This document shows, piece after piece, positions 11,301 to 24,344 of a stretch of 64,000 nucleotides of DNA (the first letter of the stretch is position 1; each line of letters opens with the position of its first letter). The DNA comes from Canna indica (taxonomy: Eukaryota; Streptophyta; Magnoliopsida; Zingiberales; Cannaceae), in assembly GCA_034359265.1 (NCBI GenBank), contig CP136895.1, positions 42,364,001 through 42,428,000 of the forward strand, in the 5' to 3' direction. Below the pieces are notes generated by a model. It was not told where the DNA came from. It ran no database searches and saw nothing but the letters and a program-made list of their open reading frames with translations. A program made the translations under genes and the position numbers.

Positions 11301-12810
11301 TTGACCAATCCGATCTTATCCTATAATAAAGCCCTTAAAAATAGCGCAGGAATAATCAGAATTCACCCAACTGAACTTATTCCCTAAATAAAGAAACTCA
11401 GGAATAATCGGGATTTGCCCGTCCGAACTTGTTCAACAAGAAATGCAAGAACAATCGGGATTCGCCCATCCGAACTTGTTCCATAAGTAATCGCAGGAAT
11501 AATTGGAATTCGCCCATCCGAACTTATTTCTTAAACACTGGTTAGGAATTAACCATCCAACATTCCGAGCCAAGCCCACAATCTAGCTCATATCCGAGCC
11601 TCTCCGCCATTCATATAGATATGACGCTAACAAGACCTAAGTCAAGTTTCTCCTACGGTGTCTTAGGGGTGTCTTTACTAGGAAACGCCGCGACATTCTA
11701 TGCCCGATCCCGACGCTTAAACCTGTAATATCATCAACCCATGAGGTTTTATTTCATGCATATAATTTATTTTGTTGGCTCTTAACAGATTATGCTGCCC
11801 CTTGAATTTTAATTATACAATTAAAATTTCCATTTGCCGAAATTAGGGTTTTGTTTTAGGGGTTTTATTTTCAGTTTACTGTTGAGTCCAAAATTGGTTC
11901 ACCAAGCCAAATCTGATTTCCAAAGTGTGTCGTATGGTTCTAGACTATGTTTTCTGGTTAAAATGATAGTTTACACGACTATGTTCAGTAAACCATACGC
12001 ATCACAACAAAGATTACAAAATCAACATTGGATTAACAATTTCAGCATGAAATTTCAGCAAGTTGAGTTTTCAGCATGATAAGATAAATAATCTAAAAAT
12101 CACAGCAATTAAATCCTAAAATACCATCACCATAGATTTATAACATCAAGTTCAATCATACAAAAATTAAATCAAAATTTCTAATCAAGATTTAGCATGC
12201 ATATACATCATCATAAGACAAAGACTCAAGCTTCAAATCAAGAATCCCAATATGAACATACGTGGCATCAAGATTAATCTTTCCATATGCAAACATAGAT
12301 TCATATGCTGAAATTTACATATCTAGATACAAATCATGCATTGGCATCATAGGAACTTAATTAAGGAAATTTATCCCAAGTCTAGATCTTAAAGAAAACA
12401 TCAAGAACTTCTCTTAGGCATTTTATCGAACACCTCGAGGGCAACCCGTCTCCCTCCTTGGCTGAACCTCCCTAGGGTAGTCCTAGGGTTGCCACACCAC
12501 AAAGGGGGGTCTTCGGGCTCCTCTTTCATGGCAATATGCGAAATTGACAACAAATCTTCAAGAAATGATGAAAAAATCAACAAGAACTTCTCAATCTCCA
12601 ACAACAGCTCAAGAACACAAGGAAATCCAAGAAAAGAGGGAGGGAAGATCCACTCACTTGATTTGGGAAAAAGGAAAGAGAGAAATCCCTGATTGGCAGC
12701 CTCCGAATCCGGCCACAACAAGGCAGCGACAACTCTAAGACTCGGCTCCAACCAAGGGAAGGGGGCAGCGAGTCCTACCAAGCCGGTGTCTTAGCTTCCA
12801 AGGGAGAGGA

Positions 12811-15099
12811 TGTCACACCCCAACTCAGGGTCGCGTGACCGGCCAGGGTATGTGTCAGTACCGCGAAGCCTACCACATGCACTAACCGATCATAGAAAAG
12901 AAAGTCAACACTGAACCAACAAGAACGTCATAAAACAAAATGGTGACCAAACTTTATTAAATCAAAATAGTTTTTAAGTTTAAGAAACAACTCAACCTTT
13001 CAAATAAACCGTTCAAGTTTTGAAAATAGTAAATGTTTTTACAAAAGACCACTCAGTGCATGACCATCAACTCCAATAACACGACTACGACTCTATGGAC
13101 TCCTGCTACAAGATCTGTGCCTCCACCTGCACTTCAACTGCACCATGCCACTAGGTCGTACCTCACTGGTCAGGCTCTACAAAACAACAATAAACAAATC
13201 GTGAGTCCATGAGGAACTCAGTGAGCGGTTCTTCCGAACCTCCACTTAAATCCTCGACAAGGTAACACATATAACGGTATGATACAGATAAGGAATTTTA
13301 AGTCGATCACACCATAATAACCAACCAGTTGCCAAGTCATATGAGTAAGTAAATCGGCCTCTTCGGCCTTTAACAACCCCAGCATCACTCGGCCACTAAG
13401 GGCCTAAACCAATGCGGAAGGTTCGACCATGCCGAACTTCTCCTCTCTACAGAATCAGGCCAGACCGGCCTCCACCATCATATCAATGATGCACATATTA
13501 TTTGAAACAATCAAATCACCGGGTCCGTTGACTAGGATGGTCAACCAGTCTCAGGAACCGTCCGGATTAGGGATAGATAGTCCCACCCAACTCGAGTCTA
13601 CCGTCAGCGTGACCTACTGACGAAATCTCAAGACCCTCCGCCACCTGGGTCTAACACCTAGCGGGCCCGCTAGTGCAATCTCAAGACCCTAATCACCGCT
13701 AAGTCGAGTAGTAGCCGTTCGGCTATTAATACTCCTCAGTAGACCATCTCAATCACAATACACATTCATGATTTCTCTAAATATTTCCATTTAGCCTTCC
13801 GGGCATCGCCCATATCCGACCCCTCCCTCGGGGTTCCATTAACCAAGCACTAATGCCCGTTGTCCGATTCCTAGGTGTGAAACCTAGTCTATGCACACAC
13901 AAGTGTCTCTATCCACACTACTTATAATTTCCTTAAATGGAATTGGTAAATCATACAACTACTACTACAACAATTTAGGCAATGCTAATAATAACAAAAT
14001 TTAACTTTCCATACATAAGAAATCAACAAGGTACATATTGCACTAGCATGGAAGTAATTATTCTGACAACATAGAATTTCAATAGCATTCACAATTCAAT
14101 AAGGAAACTCAAGAGCATTCGCTACCTCATAAATTTCGATACATATGTGAAAACTGAGAATTTAATTCATTTTCTAACAATGGAATTCCTTGTCGAGTTT
14201 AATGGTTTACAATTCATGCCATAAACAAGAATCTAGCCTAATTTAGCATATTGTAGGATCATCCTCTTCCTTCCCCATGTCCGGCCGAGCCTTGAGCAAG
14301 GTTTACCTTGCTCGGCCGGACCAAAAAGGGTGAGAAGGGAGGAGGTTCAGTTATGATGTTTACCTAGCAAGTCAATAAACAAAGCTTAATCAAACGGAAG
14401 GGTGATCTATTGATTTAAACCGCCCGAGGAAATTGGGGGAAATTTCGGCATGACCTTCCCCCTTTTCCCCCTATTCGACCAACCCTAGAACCACAAAATA
14501 AATCTTCAAAACACAACGATTCACACATGATTAGATAATCCGATATGTAATACCGAGTAAAACGAGATCGATCGACAAGATTCATGCATCAAAACTCAAA
14601 TCACACAACTTAGGGGTTCGGCCACTTCACCTTCCCACATCAAGAATCCAACCACTCACCTTGATCACAAGAAGATGATGGATGAGATGAAGACAATCTC
14701 GATTCCTCTGATGACGACGCAGATTCGGCGCCGGCCCAAAAGTTTTCTTCTCCTCCCCCTTCCTCTCTCGGGCTGCGTGCGGCTCAACTTGCCTTGAGCC
14801 GCAGATGGCTAGGGGTGAGGGATTTAGTCTCCCCTCCTTTTTTTTGACAATAATGCCCCTCTTCACTTAAACCCGTCATTTGACTCCACCTAACCCGGAT
14901 TAAGCCCCGACTCGATCTGCGAACCCAATCTCATTCCATCTTGGGTTAAACAACCCATACATTCCAAAAACATTAACCATAGATCTAGAATTTAAGTTAT
15001 ACCTCTTACTCACAGCGATTTTGAGACTTGGCCCGGCTAGTTCCCAATCCGATGGGCTGCACCAAGAAAATTTTTATATTAGGAATCCTGGGTCTTACA
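12811..15099 (-). repeat. 3' LTR of gypsy element B
   Basis: On the minus strand it starts TGTAAGACCC and ends GGGGTGTGACA. It is followed by the GAGGA duplication and preceded on its internal side by a polypurine tract. Same length as the 5' LTR. A related but diverged solo LTR is at 54442-56796. Open frames inside (for example 13429-13620 and 14627-14866) are incidental. Confidence 0.93.
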
Positions 15100-15100
15100 A

Positions 15101-15116
15101 TCTTTCCCCCTTAAGG
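15101..15116 (-). other. Polypurine tract of gypsy element B
   Basis: On the minus strand this reads CCTTAAGGGGGAAAGA directly before the 3' LTR. This is the expected plus-strand primer for reverse transcription. Confidence 0.85.
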
Positions 15117-16010
15117 AAATTCATCCTCGAATTTTGTTGAATCATAAGGACTTACCGGCTCTTCAAACAAGGAAGGGTAGCGTTCTCTCATGCCCTGCTC
15201 CACCTCCCAAGTAGCTTCCTGCCTGGAGTGGTGTTCCCACCTGACTTTCACCAAGAGAATTTTTTTGGACCTTAACTTTCTGATATAACGGTCAAGAACT
15301 TCTATCGGCCTCTCCTCGTATGAGACCGCCGTGTCCTCCTCAACTGCAGTCGGCTCGATCACATGTGACTCATCCCTCACATATCTCCAGAGCATTAACA
15401 CATGAAAAACTGGGCGAGCTCTGCTCAGGCTATGGGGCAAAGCTAGCTCGTAAGGCACTGCACCCCTCCGCTTGAGAATAGGGAAAGACCCAATGAACCT
15501 AGGGCTCAACTTCCCCTTCTTCACAAATCGGACTACCCCTTTCATTAGGGAAACCTTCAGGAACACCAAGTCGCCTTCAGCGAACTCCAATTCTTTGGCC
15601 TTCTTATCGGCATACATTTTCTAGCAACTCTGAGCTGCCAACAACCTTTCTTTTATCATCTTCACTTTCTCCACCGCCTCCTCAATCAGATCAGGGCCTA
15701 CCATGAGAGCCTCTCCTACCTCAAACCAACCAACTGGTGATCTGCACCTCCGCCCATATAAGGCCTCGAAAGGGGCCATACCAATGTTGTTGTGATAGCT
15801 ATTGTTGTAGGCGATTTCTATTAATGACAGGTGTTTCTCCCAACTGCCAGCCAGATCCAGGACACACGCCCTCAGCATATCTTCCAGCATCTGGATTGTC
15901 CTTTCAGACTGCCCATCCGTCTGTGAGTGGAAAGTTGTGTTGAATCGTACTTGGGTACCCAAGGCCTCCTGGAATGACTGCCAAAGCTGGGCTGTGAACT
16001 GGGTACCTCG

Positions 16011-17744
16011 TGTGGGCAAAATGACGACACTAGAGGGGGGGTGAATAGTATGTTTACAAAATATTAGCCTAAATTTACTTTAATCATTTTTGAAGATTGT
16101 TTAGGCAATTTACAATTTTACGATTCGATGCGGAAGCAAGATAAATAATTAAGCACAAAGAAATAAAATAATGCTAACACACAAGATTTATAGTGGTTCA
16201 GCCCCAATGCCTACTCCACTACCTAAGCACCCTCGCTTAGGATTTACAAACTAGTTTTACTCGATTAATTTACGTTTCCCTTACACAGAGGACTTTTCAC
16301 CGAAGAGACGCACTCTCGACCTAAGGCACTTCCACACCCAGAAGTCACACCTTCTTATCGAGAGTCCTCTTCCATCTCAACCCTAAGGGGCAACTAAACT
16401 AATCATAGTAAACACTAAGTTTACAAAAGTGGCTTTATACCAAACACCAGGTAACCACTTATACCCAAGACCTAACACAAGATCTTCTCACGCACAAATG
16501 AAAACACAGTTCAAATAACAACAAAAATTACAATGAAAAGAGCTAAGAATAAAACCAATAGAAAAAGCTCTTTTGCAATCCTTCAATCCTTCAACTCGTG
16601 AAGTAGTAGAGCTTGAATCAACACCCGAGCTGAGGCAGCAGCTGGCGCTTGAAGAATGAACTCGATGGAGAAGCAGAGCGCAAGCTTTAAATCTCTTGGA
16701 AGGCTCTAAATCTTCCTTTTGAATACTCAATGAACTCTGTTATAATCAAGGAAGAGTGTTAAATGAATCATATAAGGGTGTATTTATACCCTGTTGAAGA
16801 AACGACAGCTCAATGAATTGTTTTCTATCCGTTGTAGGCCGCCGGTCGAATGGTCGGTCGACCGACCGATCGACCAGTCATTCGACCGCCTCTTTCTTCT
16901 CTCTGATCGGTCGACCGACGGGTCGACCGATTGTCACGAGCCTCGTGATCCTCAGTTTGGTCGACCGCTCGAGGTTTTCCGCGACATCTTTCTCAGCTTC
17001 GGTCGATCAACTGGTCGATCGATTGACTTCTGCCAATTTTTGCAGCCATTCGGTCGACCGGTCGGTCGACCGAACCTGGGCTGAACAGGGCAGACAGCTT
17101 TGTTCTGCTTCCGTCTTCACTACGTCTATTTATATAACATTTATTAAAGTTAAATAACTTTAAAACATAAATGTTATATAAGGATTAACCCCCATTTGGA
17201 TTCAATAAAAATATCTAAAAAATCAAAATCCTTAAGAATCAAAATCTAGTTTTTGGGGTCTAGTACAAATTTTCTGAAAACAAAATTTTTCTAATTTTTC
17301 GGGTCAAGTATGGGTATGCTAGAGGTCTCCAAAAAATCCTTAAAAATACCTCGTTATCTAATTTCTATCCAAGGAACAATTACCGCTATTTTTTATGTCA
17401 AGATAATGTTTGGATCATATAGCCCTCCAAGGAGCTCCCTCGTCTTAGTCAATTTCAAGGCAGTCCCAGAATTTTATGATTTGGGTTCGGGATAGGTTTT
17501 TGGGTTCTTACGCATCATGACGAGGAATTACAATATATCTAGACACCATAGACCTAAACTCTAACTTCCCAAAGAATCCTAGTGCGTTGACCAACGTCCT
17601 TCCGATTTTCTGATTTTTCTGATCGCGAACGTCGCGCGCTAACTGATATGGAACCTGAAAATAATTCTTCATGAAATCATTAGTTCCATGTTTGTTATCA
17701 TCAAAATCGAGATTAAGACCAAGATTGAAAACCTTAAGCCAACT
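16011..17744 (+). mobile_element. Sirevirus-type copia solo LTR inside gypsy B integrase
   Basis: A 1734-bp insertion flanked by CCTCG on both sides (16006-16010 and 17745-17749). It starts TGTGGGCAAAATGAC, followed by a CACTAGAGGGGGGGTGAATAG stretch typical of Sirevirus-like LTR starts, and ends CTTAAGCCAACT. No internal genes are present, so this is the scar of recombination between two LTRs. It contains a cluster of GGTCGACCGATCGACC-like palindromes at 16840-17075. The truncated LTR start at 38280-38446 (minus strand) resembles its first 150 bp. Confidence 0.8.
16840..17075. repeat. GTCGAC/CGATCG palindrome cluster in the solo LTR
   Basis: At least eight short overlapping palindromic words such as GGTCGACCG and CGATCGACC, spaced by unrelated sequence, so the stretch can fold in many ways. 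The open frames rich in Arg, Ser, Thr and Asp here simply translate this repeat. Function unknown. Confidence 0.75.
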
Positions 17745-20339
17745 CCTCGATCTGATATGATCATTATCGGGGTACCATGGTATGCCACAATCCTGTCTAG
17801 AAATAATCTGGCGTACTGCTCAGCAGAAAAGGTAGTTTTGATTGGGATGAAGTGCGCGATCTTAGTCAACCGATCCACTACTACCCAAATGAAATCAAAC
17901 CCTCCTCTTGACTTGGGCAGCTCCATCACTAGGTCCATTGTGATCTTCTCCCACTTCCACTCAGACACCTCGAGGTACTGAAGCAGCCCCGCGGGTTTCA
18001 GGTGTTCGGCCTTCACTTGATGGCAGACCCAACACTTGGATACAAACTTTGCTATTTCCCTTTTCATGCCCTTCCACCAGTAATGCTGCCTAAAGTCTCG
18101 GTACATTTTGGTGGCCCCCGGATGCATCGTATAAGTGGAACGATGACCTTGCTCCAAAAATTGTCTGCGCACCTCAACCATATCAGGCACCACGATCCAG
18201 TCTCTGGACCTCAATCTCAAAATGCCCTCTGAGTCAATCCTAAAGCCATCATCCGTATCGCCCCTCTGGACTATGTCCTTCATCAAAGAACAAAAGTTGT
18301 CCTCCTCCTGCACGGTACGTAACATATCAACCAGGGTGGATTGTACCCGCAGGTGCGCCACTAGGGTACCTAAAGTTGATAAAGTCAGAACTGTTCCCCC
18401 ATCTAGGCACAAGGCCAACTCCCGAGCTAGCGGCCTCCTCCTGACCGCTAAGTGGGCCAAGCTACCCATGGACTTCCTGCTCAGAGTGTCCGCCACTACA
18501 TTGGCCTTTCTTGGATGGTACAAGATGGTACAATCGTAATCCTTCAGGAGCTCAAGCCACCTTCTCTGCCTTAAATTCAGCTATTTTTGAGTGAGCAAGT
18601 ACTGGAGGCTTTTGTGGTCGGTATAAATCTCCCAAGCCTCACTGTACAAGTAGTGGCAGCATAACTTCAGAGCAAAAACTACCGCCGCTAGTTCCAAATC
18701 ATATGCTGGGTAGTTCTTCTCATGAATCTTCAACTGGTGGGACGCATAAGCAATCACCCTGCCATACTGCATCAGAACACATCCCAGGCCAACCCAAGAG
18801 GTGTCACAGTAGACTACAAATCTTCCCGAGCCTGAAGGTACGATCAATACGGGTGCTGACGTCAAGCATTCCTTGAGCTTCAGAAAGCTCTTCTCACACT
18901 TTCCGTCCCAATCAAATTTGACTTTCTTATGGGTTAACCGAGTCAGAGGAGCTGCAATCCAGGAGAAATTTTCTACAAACTTTCTGTAATACCCGACTAA
19001 TCCCAAGAAATTACGGACTTTAAGTCACACTGGTCTGTCGCTTCCAGTCCTTTACCACCTCTATCTTGGCGGGATCCACACTGATTCCTTCATTGGACAC
19101 TATATGACCTAGGAATCCCACACTTTCTAACCAAAACTCACATTTGATGAATTTGACATACAACTGATGTTCTCTGAGGGTTCCTAAGACCATCCTCAGA
19201 TGCTCGGAGTGCTCCTCCTGGCTCTTGGAGTACACCAGAATGTCGTCAATAAAGACGATCACAAATCTATCCAGGTACTCCTTGAATACCCTGTTCATAA
19301 GATCCACAAAAGCCGCAGGTGCATTAATCAACCCGAACGACATTACCAGGAACTCATAGTGGCCGTAGCGAGTTCTGAAGGCAGCCTTGGGCACATCACA
19401 GTCTCAGATTCTTAGTTGATGGTATCCAGACCTTAGATCGATCTTTGAAAACCATTTTGCCCCCTGAATTGGTCGAACAATTTGTTGATTCTAGGCAGCG
19501 GGTAACGATTCTTGATTGTCACCTTGTTAAGCTACCTATAGCCGATACACATGTGCAAGGTCTCATCCTTTTTCTTTACAAATAGGACCGGAGCTCCCCA
19601 CGGAGACACACTTGGGCGAATGAAACCCAACTCTAGCAACTCCTGCAACTGCACCTTTAATTCTCTGAGTTCGGCCGGCACCATCCGATAGGGTGGGATG
19701 GAGATCGGCTTCACTCCAGGTTGCACCTCGATGCAGAATTCTAACTCTCTCCTAGGCGGCAATCCCGACAATTTTGCTGAGAATACATCGGGGAACTCAC
19801 AGACTACCTGAGTTTCTCCGACGTCTCCTGCCATGCCCTCCTTTTCCTTGGCCATAGACACGAAGGCCAGGATAGACTGGCAGCTGTCCAAAAGCAATTT
19901 ACGAGCCTTAAGGGCTGAAATGACTCCCATGGGCTCACCTCTTCCATCTCCTTGGAAGGTGAACTGTGGCAATTCGAGCTTACTGAATGTGATAGTTTTA
20001 GCCTTGCAATTCACTAACGCAAAGTGCTCCGCCAGCCAATCCATGCCGAATATGACTTCAAGTTCAAGCATTAGCAGGAGTGTCAATTCTGCTCTCAAAA
20101 CATGACCGTAGATGAACACCTCGCAGTCTCAGAAAATTGACTCACCTATTAAAGTATCGCCCATAGGCGTTGACACCACGTATGGCACGTCAAGCAAGAA
20201 AGGTGCCATAGGCAATCCAGCAACAAAATTGGCAGATATAAATGAGTGTGTGGCACCCGAATCGAATAGAACATAAGAAGCAAAAGAACTGACTAAAACG
20301 GTACCTTAGATGCCTCTGCTCCATCACGGTTCATGGCGT

Positions 20340-21403
20340 AGACTCTAGCAGACGGTCTATCGGAGTGGCTAGCCTACGGCCCCTTGCTCTACATCTGACC
20401 TTTCTGTGCTACTGATCCCACCAACATCGGCACTTTTCCTTTCGACAGCTCAGGCCTCTGGCCACCCCTATCCGGACAATCCTTCCTAAAATGTCCAACT
20501 TGCCCATATCTGAAGCATGCATCTGTGCGGCCATAGCAAGCCGCCTAGTGCTTCCTGTTACAGCGGCCACACTGTGGCATTTCTATCTTCTGAGTGGTGC
20601 CCCCCGACTTGACCTGCCTTGCCGCCCCTATCCCTGGGCCTCCACGGCCTCGGTACTGCTGTGCCCACGACTCTGCTGGTGGTCTGCGGTGGTCACAGTC
20701 CCCTCTGAATGCCACGACCGACCTCCTGATCCTTGAGGCTGAAATTCCTTCTTGGGCGGTCCATCATTTCTCTCGAACAGCACCAGTGCTTCCTTCCAAA
20801 GGGCCTCATCCACCACCCTAGCAAATGTGGAGTCCTCGGTGTAATGGATAAGCCTGCCTATTTGAGGTCTCAGACCCTCAACGAACCTTTTTCCCCTGTC
20901 AGTCTCATTAGCCACTAGAGTTGGGTGGTACTTAGAAAGCCGTGTAAACTCCATTTCATAGTCTGCTACCGACATGCCTCCAGACTGATGCAACAACTCA
21001 AAATCTCATGCTCGCTTATCGCGGACACTCATTAGCAGGTACTGCTCCTCTACAGCTGCCCTAAATTCTTCCTAGGTGGGAGGTGGTGTGTGTGCTGTCC
21101 TATGACCCCTTTAGGTATGCAACCAGTATTTGACAGGTCCCCTTAGCTGCAGGCCAACCATGTGAGCCGCTGCCTCTGACAAACACCCCAGTTCTATACA
21201 CAGCTCATAACAGTCCCCCAAGAACTCGATGACTTCCACTTGCTGGTCTGTACCGATGAATTTCGACGGCCTGAACTTGACAAAATTTGTGTATGTAGAT
21301 GCTCCTGTGACCCTGATCTATGGTGCTACCTGCTCAGCCACCTCCGGTACCATATGGGCCACGGGTACCGGCTGGGGTGGTTGCTACTGCTGTTGCATTT
21401 GTT
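20340..21403 (-). pseudogene. Gypsy element B gag, N-terminus deleted
   Basis: Minus-strand capsid gene. The gag core is in the block 20996-20628 (a YEMEFTRLSKYHP stretch as in element A). The zinc knuckle near 20540-20490 has a Tyr where the second Cys is expected. Upstream sequence to about 21403 encodes a Gln-rich N-terminal part, then joins directly to the LTR at 21404 with no leader, start codon or primer site. Frameshifts and stops are present. Confidence 0.8.
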
Positions 21404-23692
21404 GTCTCAACTCCAACTCAGGGTCGTGTGACTGGCCAGGATATGTGTCATTACCTCGAAGCCTACCACATGCACTAACCGATCATAGTAAAGAAAGGCA
21501 ACACTGAACCAACAAGAACGCCATAAAACGAAACGGCGACCAAACTTTATTAAATCAAAACCGTTTTTAAGTTTAAGAAACAACTCAACCTTTCAAATAA
21601 ACCGTTCAAGTTTCGAAAATAGTAAATGTTTTTACAAAAGACCACTCAGTGCATGACCATCAACTCCAATAACACGACTACGACTCTATGGACGCCTGCT
21701 ACAAGATCTATGCCTCCACCTGCACTCCAGCTGCACCATGCCACCAGGCCGTACCTCACTAGTCAGGCTCTGCAAAACAACAATAAATAAACCGTGAGTC
21801 CACGAGGAACTCAGTGAGCGGTTCTTTCGAACCTCCACTTAAATCCTCGGCAAGGTAACACGTATAATGGTATGATATAGATAAGGAATTTTAAGTCGAT
21901 CACACCATAATAACCAACCAGTTGTCGAGTCATATGAGTAAGTAAATCGGCCTCTTCGGCCTTTAACAACCCCAGCATCACTCGACCAGTAAGGGCCTAA
22001 ACCAATGCGGAAGGTTCGGCCATGCCGAACTTCTCCTCTCTACAGAACCAGTCCAGACGGGCCTCCACCATCATATCAATGATGGACATATTATTTGAAA
22101 CAATAAAGTCACTGGGTCCATCGACTAGGGTGGTCAACCAGTCTCAGGAACCTTCCGGGTTAGGGATAGCTACTCCCACCCAACTCGGGTCTACCGTCAG
22201 CGTGGCCCACTAACGAAATCTCAAGACCATCCGCCACTCGGGTCTAACACCTAGCGGGCCCACTGGTGCAATCTCAAGACCCTAATAACCACTGAGTCGA
22301 GTAGTAGCCATTCAGCTATTAATACTCCTCAGTAGACCATCTCAATCACAATACACATTCATGATTTCTCTAAATATTTCAATTTAGCTTTCCGGGCATC
22401 GCCCATATCCGACCCCTCCCTCGGGGTTCCATTAACCAAGCACTAATGCCCGTTGTCCGATTCCTAGGTGTGAAACCTAGTCTATGCACACACAAGTGTC
22501 TCTATCCACACTACTTATAATTTCCTTAAATGGAATCGGTAAATCATACAACTACTACTACAACAATTTAGGCGATGCTAATAATAACAAAATTTAACTT
22601 TCCATACATAAGAAATCAACAAGGTACATATTGCACTAGCATGGAAGTAATTATTCTGACAACATAGAATTTCAATAGCATTCACAATTCAATAAGGAAA
22701 CTCAAGAGCATTCGCTACCTCATAAATTTCGATACATATGTGAAAACTGAGAATTTAATTCATGTTCTAACAATGGAATTCCTTGTCAAGTTTAATGGTT
22801 TACAATTCATGCCATAAACAAGAATTTAGCCTAATTAAGCATATTGTAGGATCATCCTCTTCCTTCCCCATGTCCGGCTGAGCCTTGAGCAAGGTTTACC
22901 TTGCTCGACTGGACCAAAAAGGGTGAGAAGGGAGGAGGTTCAGTTATGATGTTTACCTAGCAATTCAATAAACAAAGCTTAATCAAATGGAAGGGTGATC
23001 TATTTATTTAAACCGCCCGAGGAAATTGGGGGAAATTTCAGCATGACCTTCCCCCTTTTTCCCCTATTCGACCAACCCTAGAACCACAAAATAAATCTTC
23101 AAAACGCAATGATTCACACATTATTAGATAATCCGATATGTAATACCGAGAAAGACGAGATCGATCAACAAGATTCATGCATCAAAACTCGAATCGCACA
23201 ACTTAAGGGTTCGGCCACTTCACCTCCCCACAACAATGAATCCAACGACTAACCTTGATCACAAGAAGATGATGGATGGGATGAAGACGATCTCGATTCC
23301 TCTGATGACGATGCAGATCCGGTGCCGCCCCAAAAGTTCTCTTCTCCTCCCCCTTCCTCTCTCGAGCTGCGTGTGGCTCAACTTGCCTTGAGCCGCACGA
23401 CGGCTAGGGGTGAGGGATTTAGTCTCCCCTCCTTTTTTGACAATAATGCCCCTCTTCACTTAAACCCCTCATTTGACTCCACCTAACCTGGATTAAGCCC
23501 TGGCTCGATCCGCGAACTCAATCTCATTCCACCTTGGGTCAAACAACCCATACATTCCAAAAATATTAACCATAGATCTAGAATTTAAGTTATACCTCTT
23601 ACTCGTGGGGATTTCGCGACTCAGCCCGGCTAGTTCCCATTCCGATGGGCTGCACCAAGGAAATTTTTATATTAGGAACCCTGGGTCTTATA
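21404..23692 (-). repeat. 5' LTR of gypsy element B
   Basis: Pairs with 12811-15099 over its full length with scattered, mostly transition differences. Its inner edge is damaged: the expected TGTCACACCCC end is replaced where gag sequence joins. Its outer edge meets the GAGGA duplication at 23693-23697. Confidence 0.93.
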
Positions 23693-24344
23693 GAGGAAGG
23701 AATAGAGGAAGGCTCAGCTTGGCGGCTTCAAGAGAGAGGAAGGGAGGTTGGCGGCTTGGCTTGTTCGGCGGCTCCAAGAGAGGGAAGGGAGGGGCGGCGG
23801 CTCCTCTCTTCTCTCTAGGCGGCTTAATTGTGTGGCTCCAACAAGTAGTTGCCTAGCCCTAGGGGGGGGGGATTTTATAATCCCTTCTCTATTTCATCCA
23901 AACCCTAATCCCTTTTATCCCGCATCCCCCTCATGTCCGGATCCGAAACCCGCTAACTCCTTAACCCAAACTAACCCCATGCTAAATACGAGCATCAAAC
24001 ACATGCACACCCATGCAATACAATTTAATAAATCAAGCACATGCATTAAAACAATTTAAATAAATTTATTTAAGCAGGAAAAGAAACCGCATAATTCATA
24101 TTCCTACTTCCCCGAGCTTTCAAGCTCGCATCAGATCTTGACTCGACTCACCTCGACCTTGGATCAGCCCGCTAGATTGGCAAAGATAAATAATAAAAAT
24201 TATCATAATATCTCGGATATTACACTTTTATTGAAGAACGGCTTGTACAAAGGTTCTAGCTCAACTCTATTTTATTCACTCTTTTCCCTCCACATCCATC
24301 CCGTTCTAGCTCATGTTCATCTTTTTTAACCTTATATCCACACA

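Larger units (their letters stand above)
15111..20330 (-). pseudogene. Gypsy element B pol with integrase chromodomain, disrupted
   Basis: Minus-strand polyprotein. Protease is near 20280 and still reads D-S-G. The protease-RT link and RT start are at 20119-19532, and RT at 19394-19020 has the F-I-D-D-I-L-V-Y motif. RT connection and RNase H are at 19006-18581. RNase H tail, zinc-binding H-H-C-C and integrase core are at 18523-17750, continuing at 16005-15621. The integrase C-terminus at 15617-15111 ends with a chromodomain (RPIEVLDRYIRKLR, then WE...ATWE). Chromodomains steer chromovirus integration toward heterochromatin. Small frameshifts separate several blocks, and a solo LTR at 16011-17744 splits the integrase core just after an ISDR stretch. 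Confidence 0.9.
12811..23692 (-). mobile_element. Gypsy element B, full-length Tekay-like chromovirus
   Basis: A 10,882-bp minus-strand LTR retrotransposon with identical 5-bp target duplications GAGGA at 12806-12810 and 23693-23697. Its LTRs are at 12811-15099 (3') and 21404-23692 (5'), each 2289 bp and nearly identical by eye, so insertion is fairly recent. It landed in the LTR of gypsy element A. The integrase ends in a chromodomain, which places it among chromoviruses. A later 1.73-kb solo LTR interrupts integrase. The primer site and the start of gag are deleted, so the copy is dead as it stands. Confidence 0.93.
4008..24224 (-). repeat. 5' LTR of gypsy element A, split by two later insertions
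   Basis: The LTR starts beside the primer site with the minus-strand end GGGGCGAGATA. I follow it through 4008-4692, 11301-12810 and 23698-24224, about 2.72 kb in total. It ends at 24224 with the minus-strand start TGTAATATCCGAG. The joins are supported by target duplications: TTG around CACTA-1 and GAGGA around element B. The internal layout resembles the 2.29 kb LTR of element B (CCCTAGGGG-like leader, a CACTCACTTGAT donor-like sequence, pyrimidine-rich U3). The continuity of all three pieces as one LTR is my inference; the two insertions are seen directly. The other LTR would lie left of the window. Confidence 0.65.

Noticed and set aside
12401..12781. 126 aa minus-strand frame
   Set aside because: It lies within the LTR of gypsy element A, has no domain and is interrupted by the element B insertion just beyond.
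16794..17157. Frames rich in Arg, Ser, Thr and Asp
   Set aside because: They are translations of the GTCGAC palindrome cluster in a solo LTR.
24225..24344. Possible RNA gene or host exon between gypsy A and the copia remnant
   Set aside because: No tRNA-like fold, conserved motif or frame seen.
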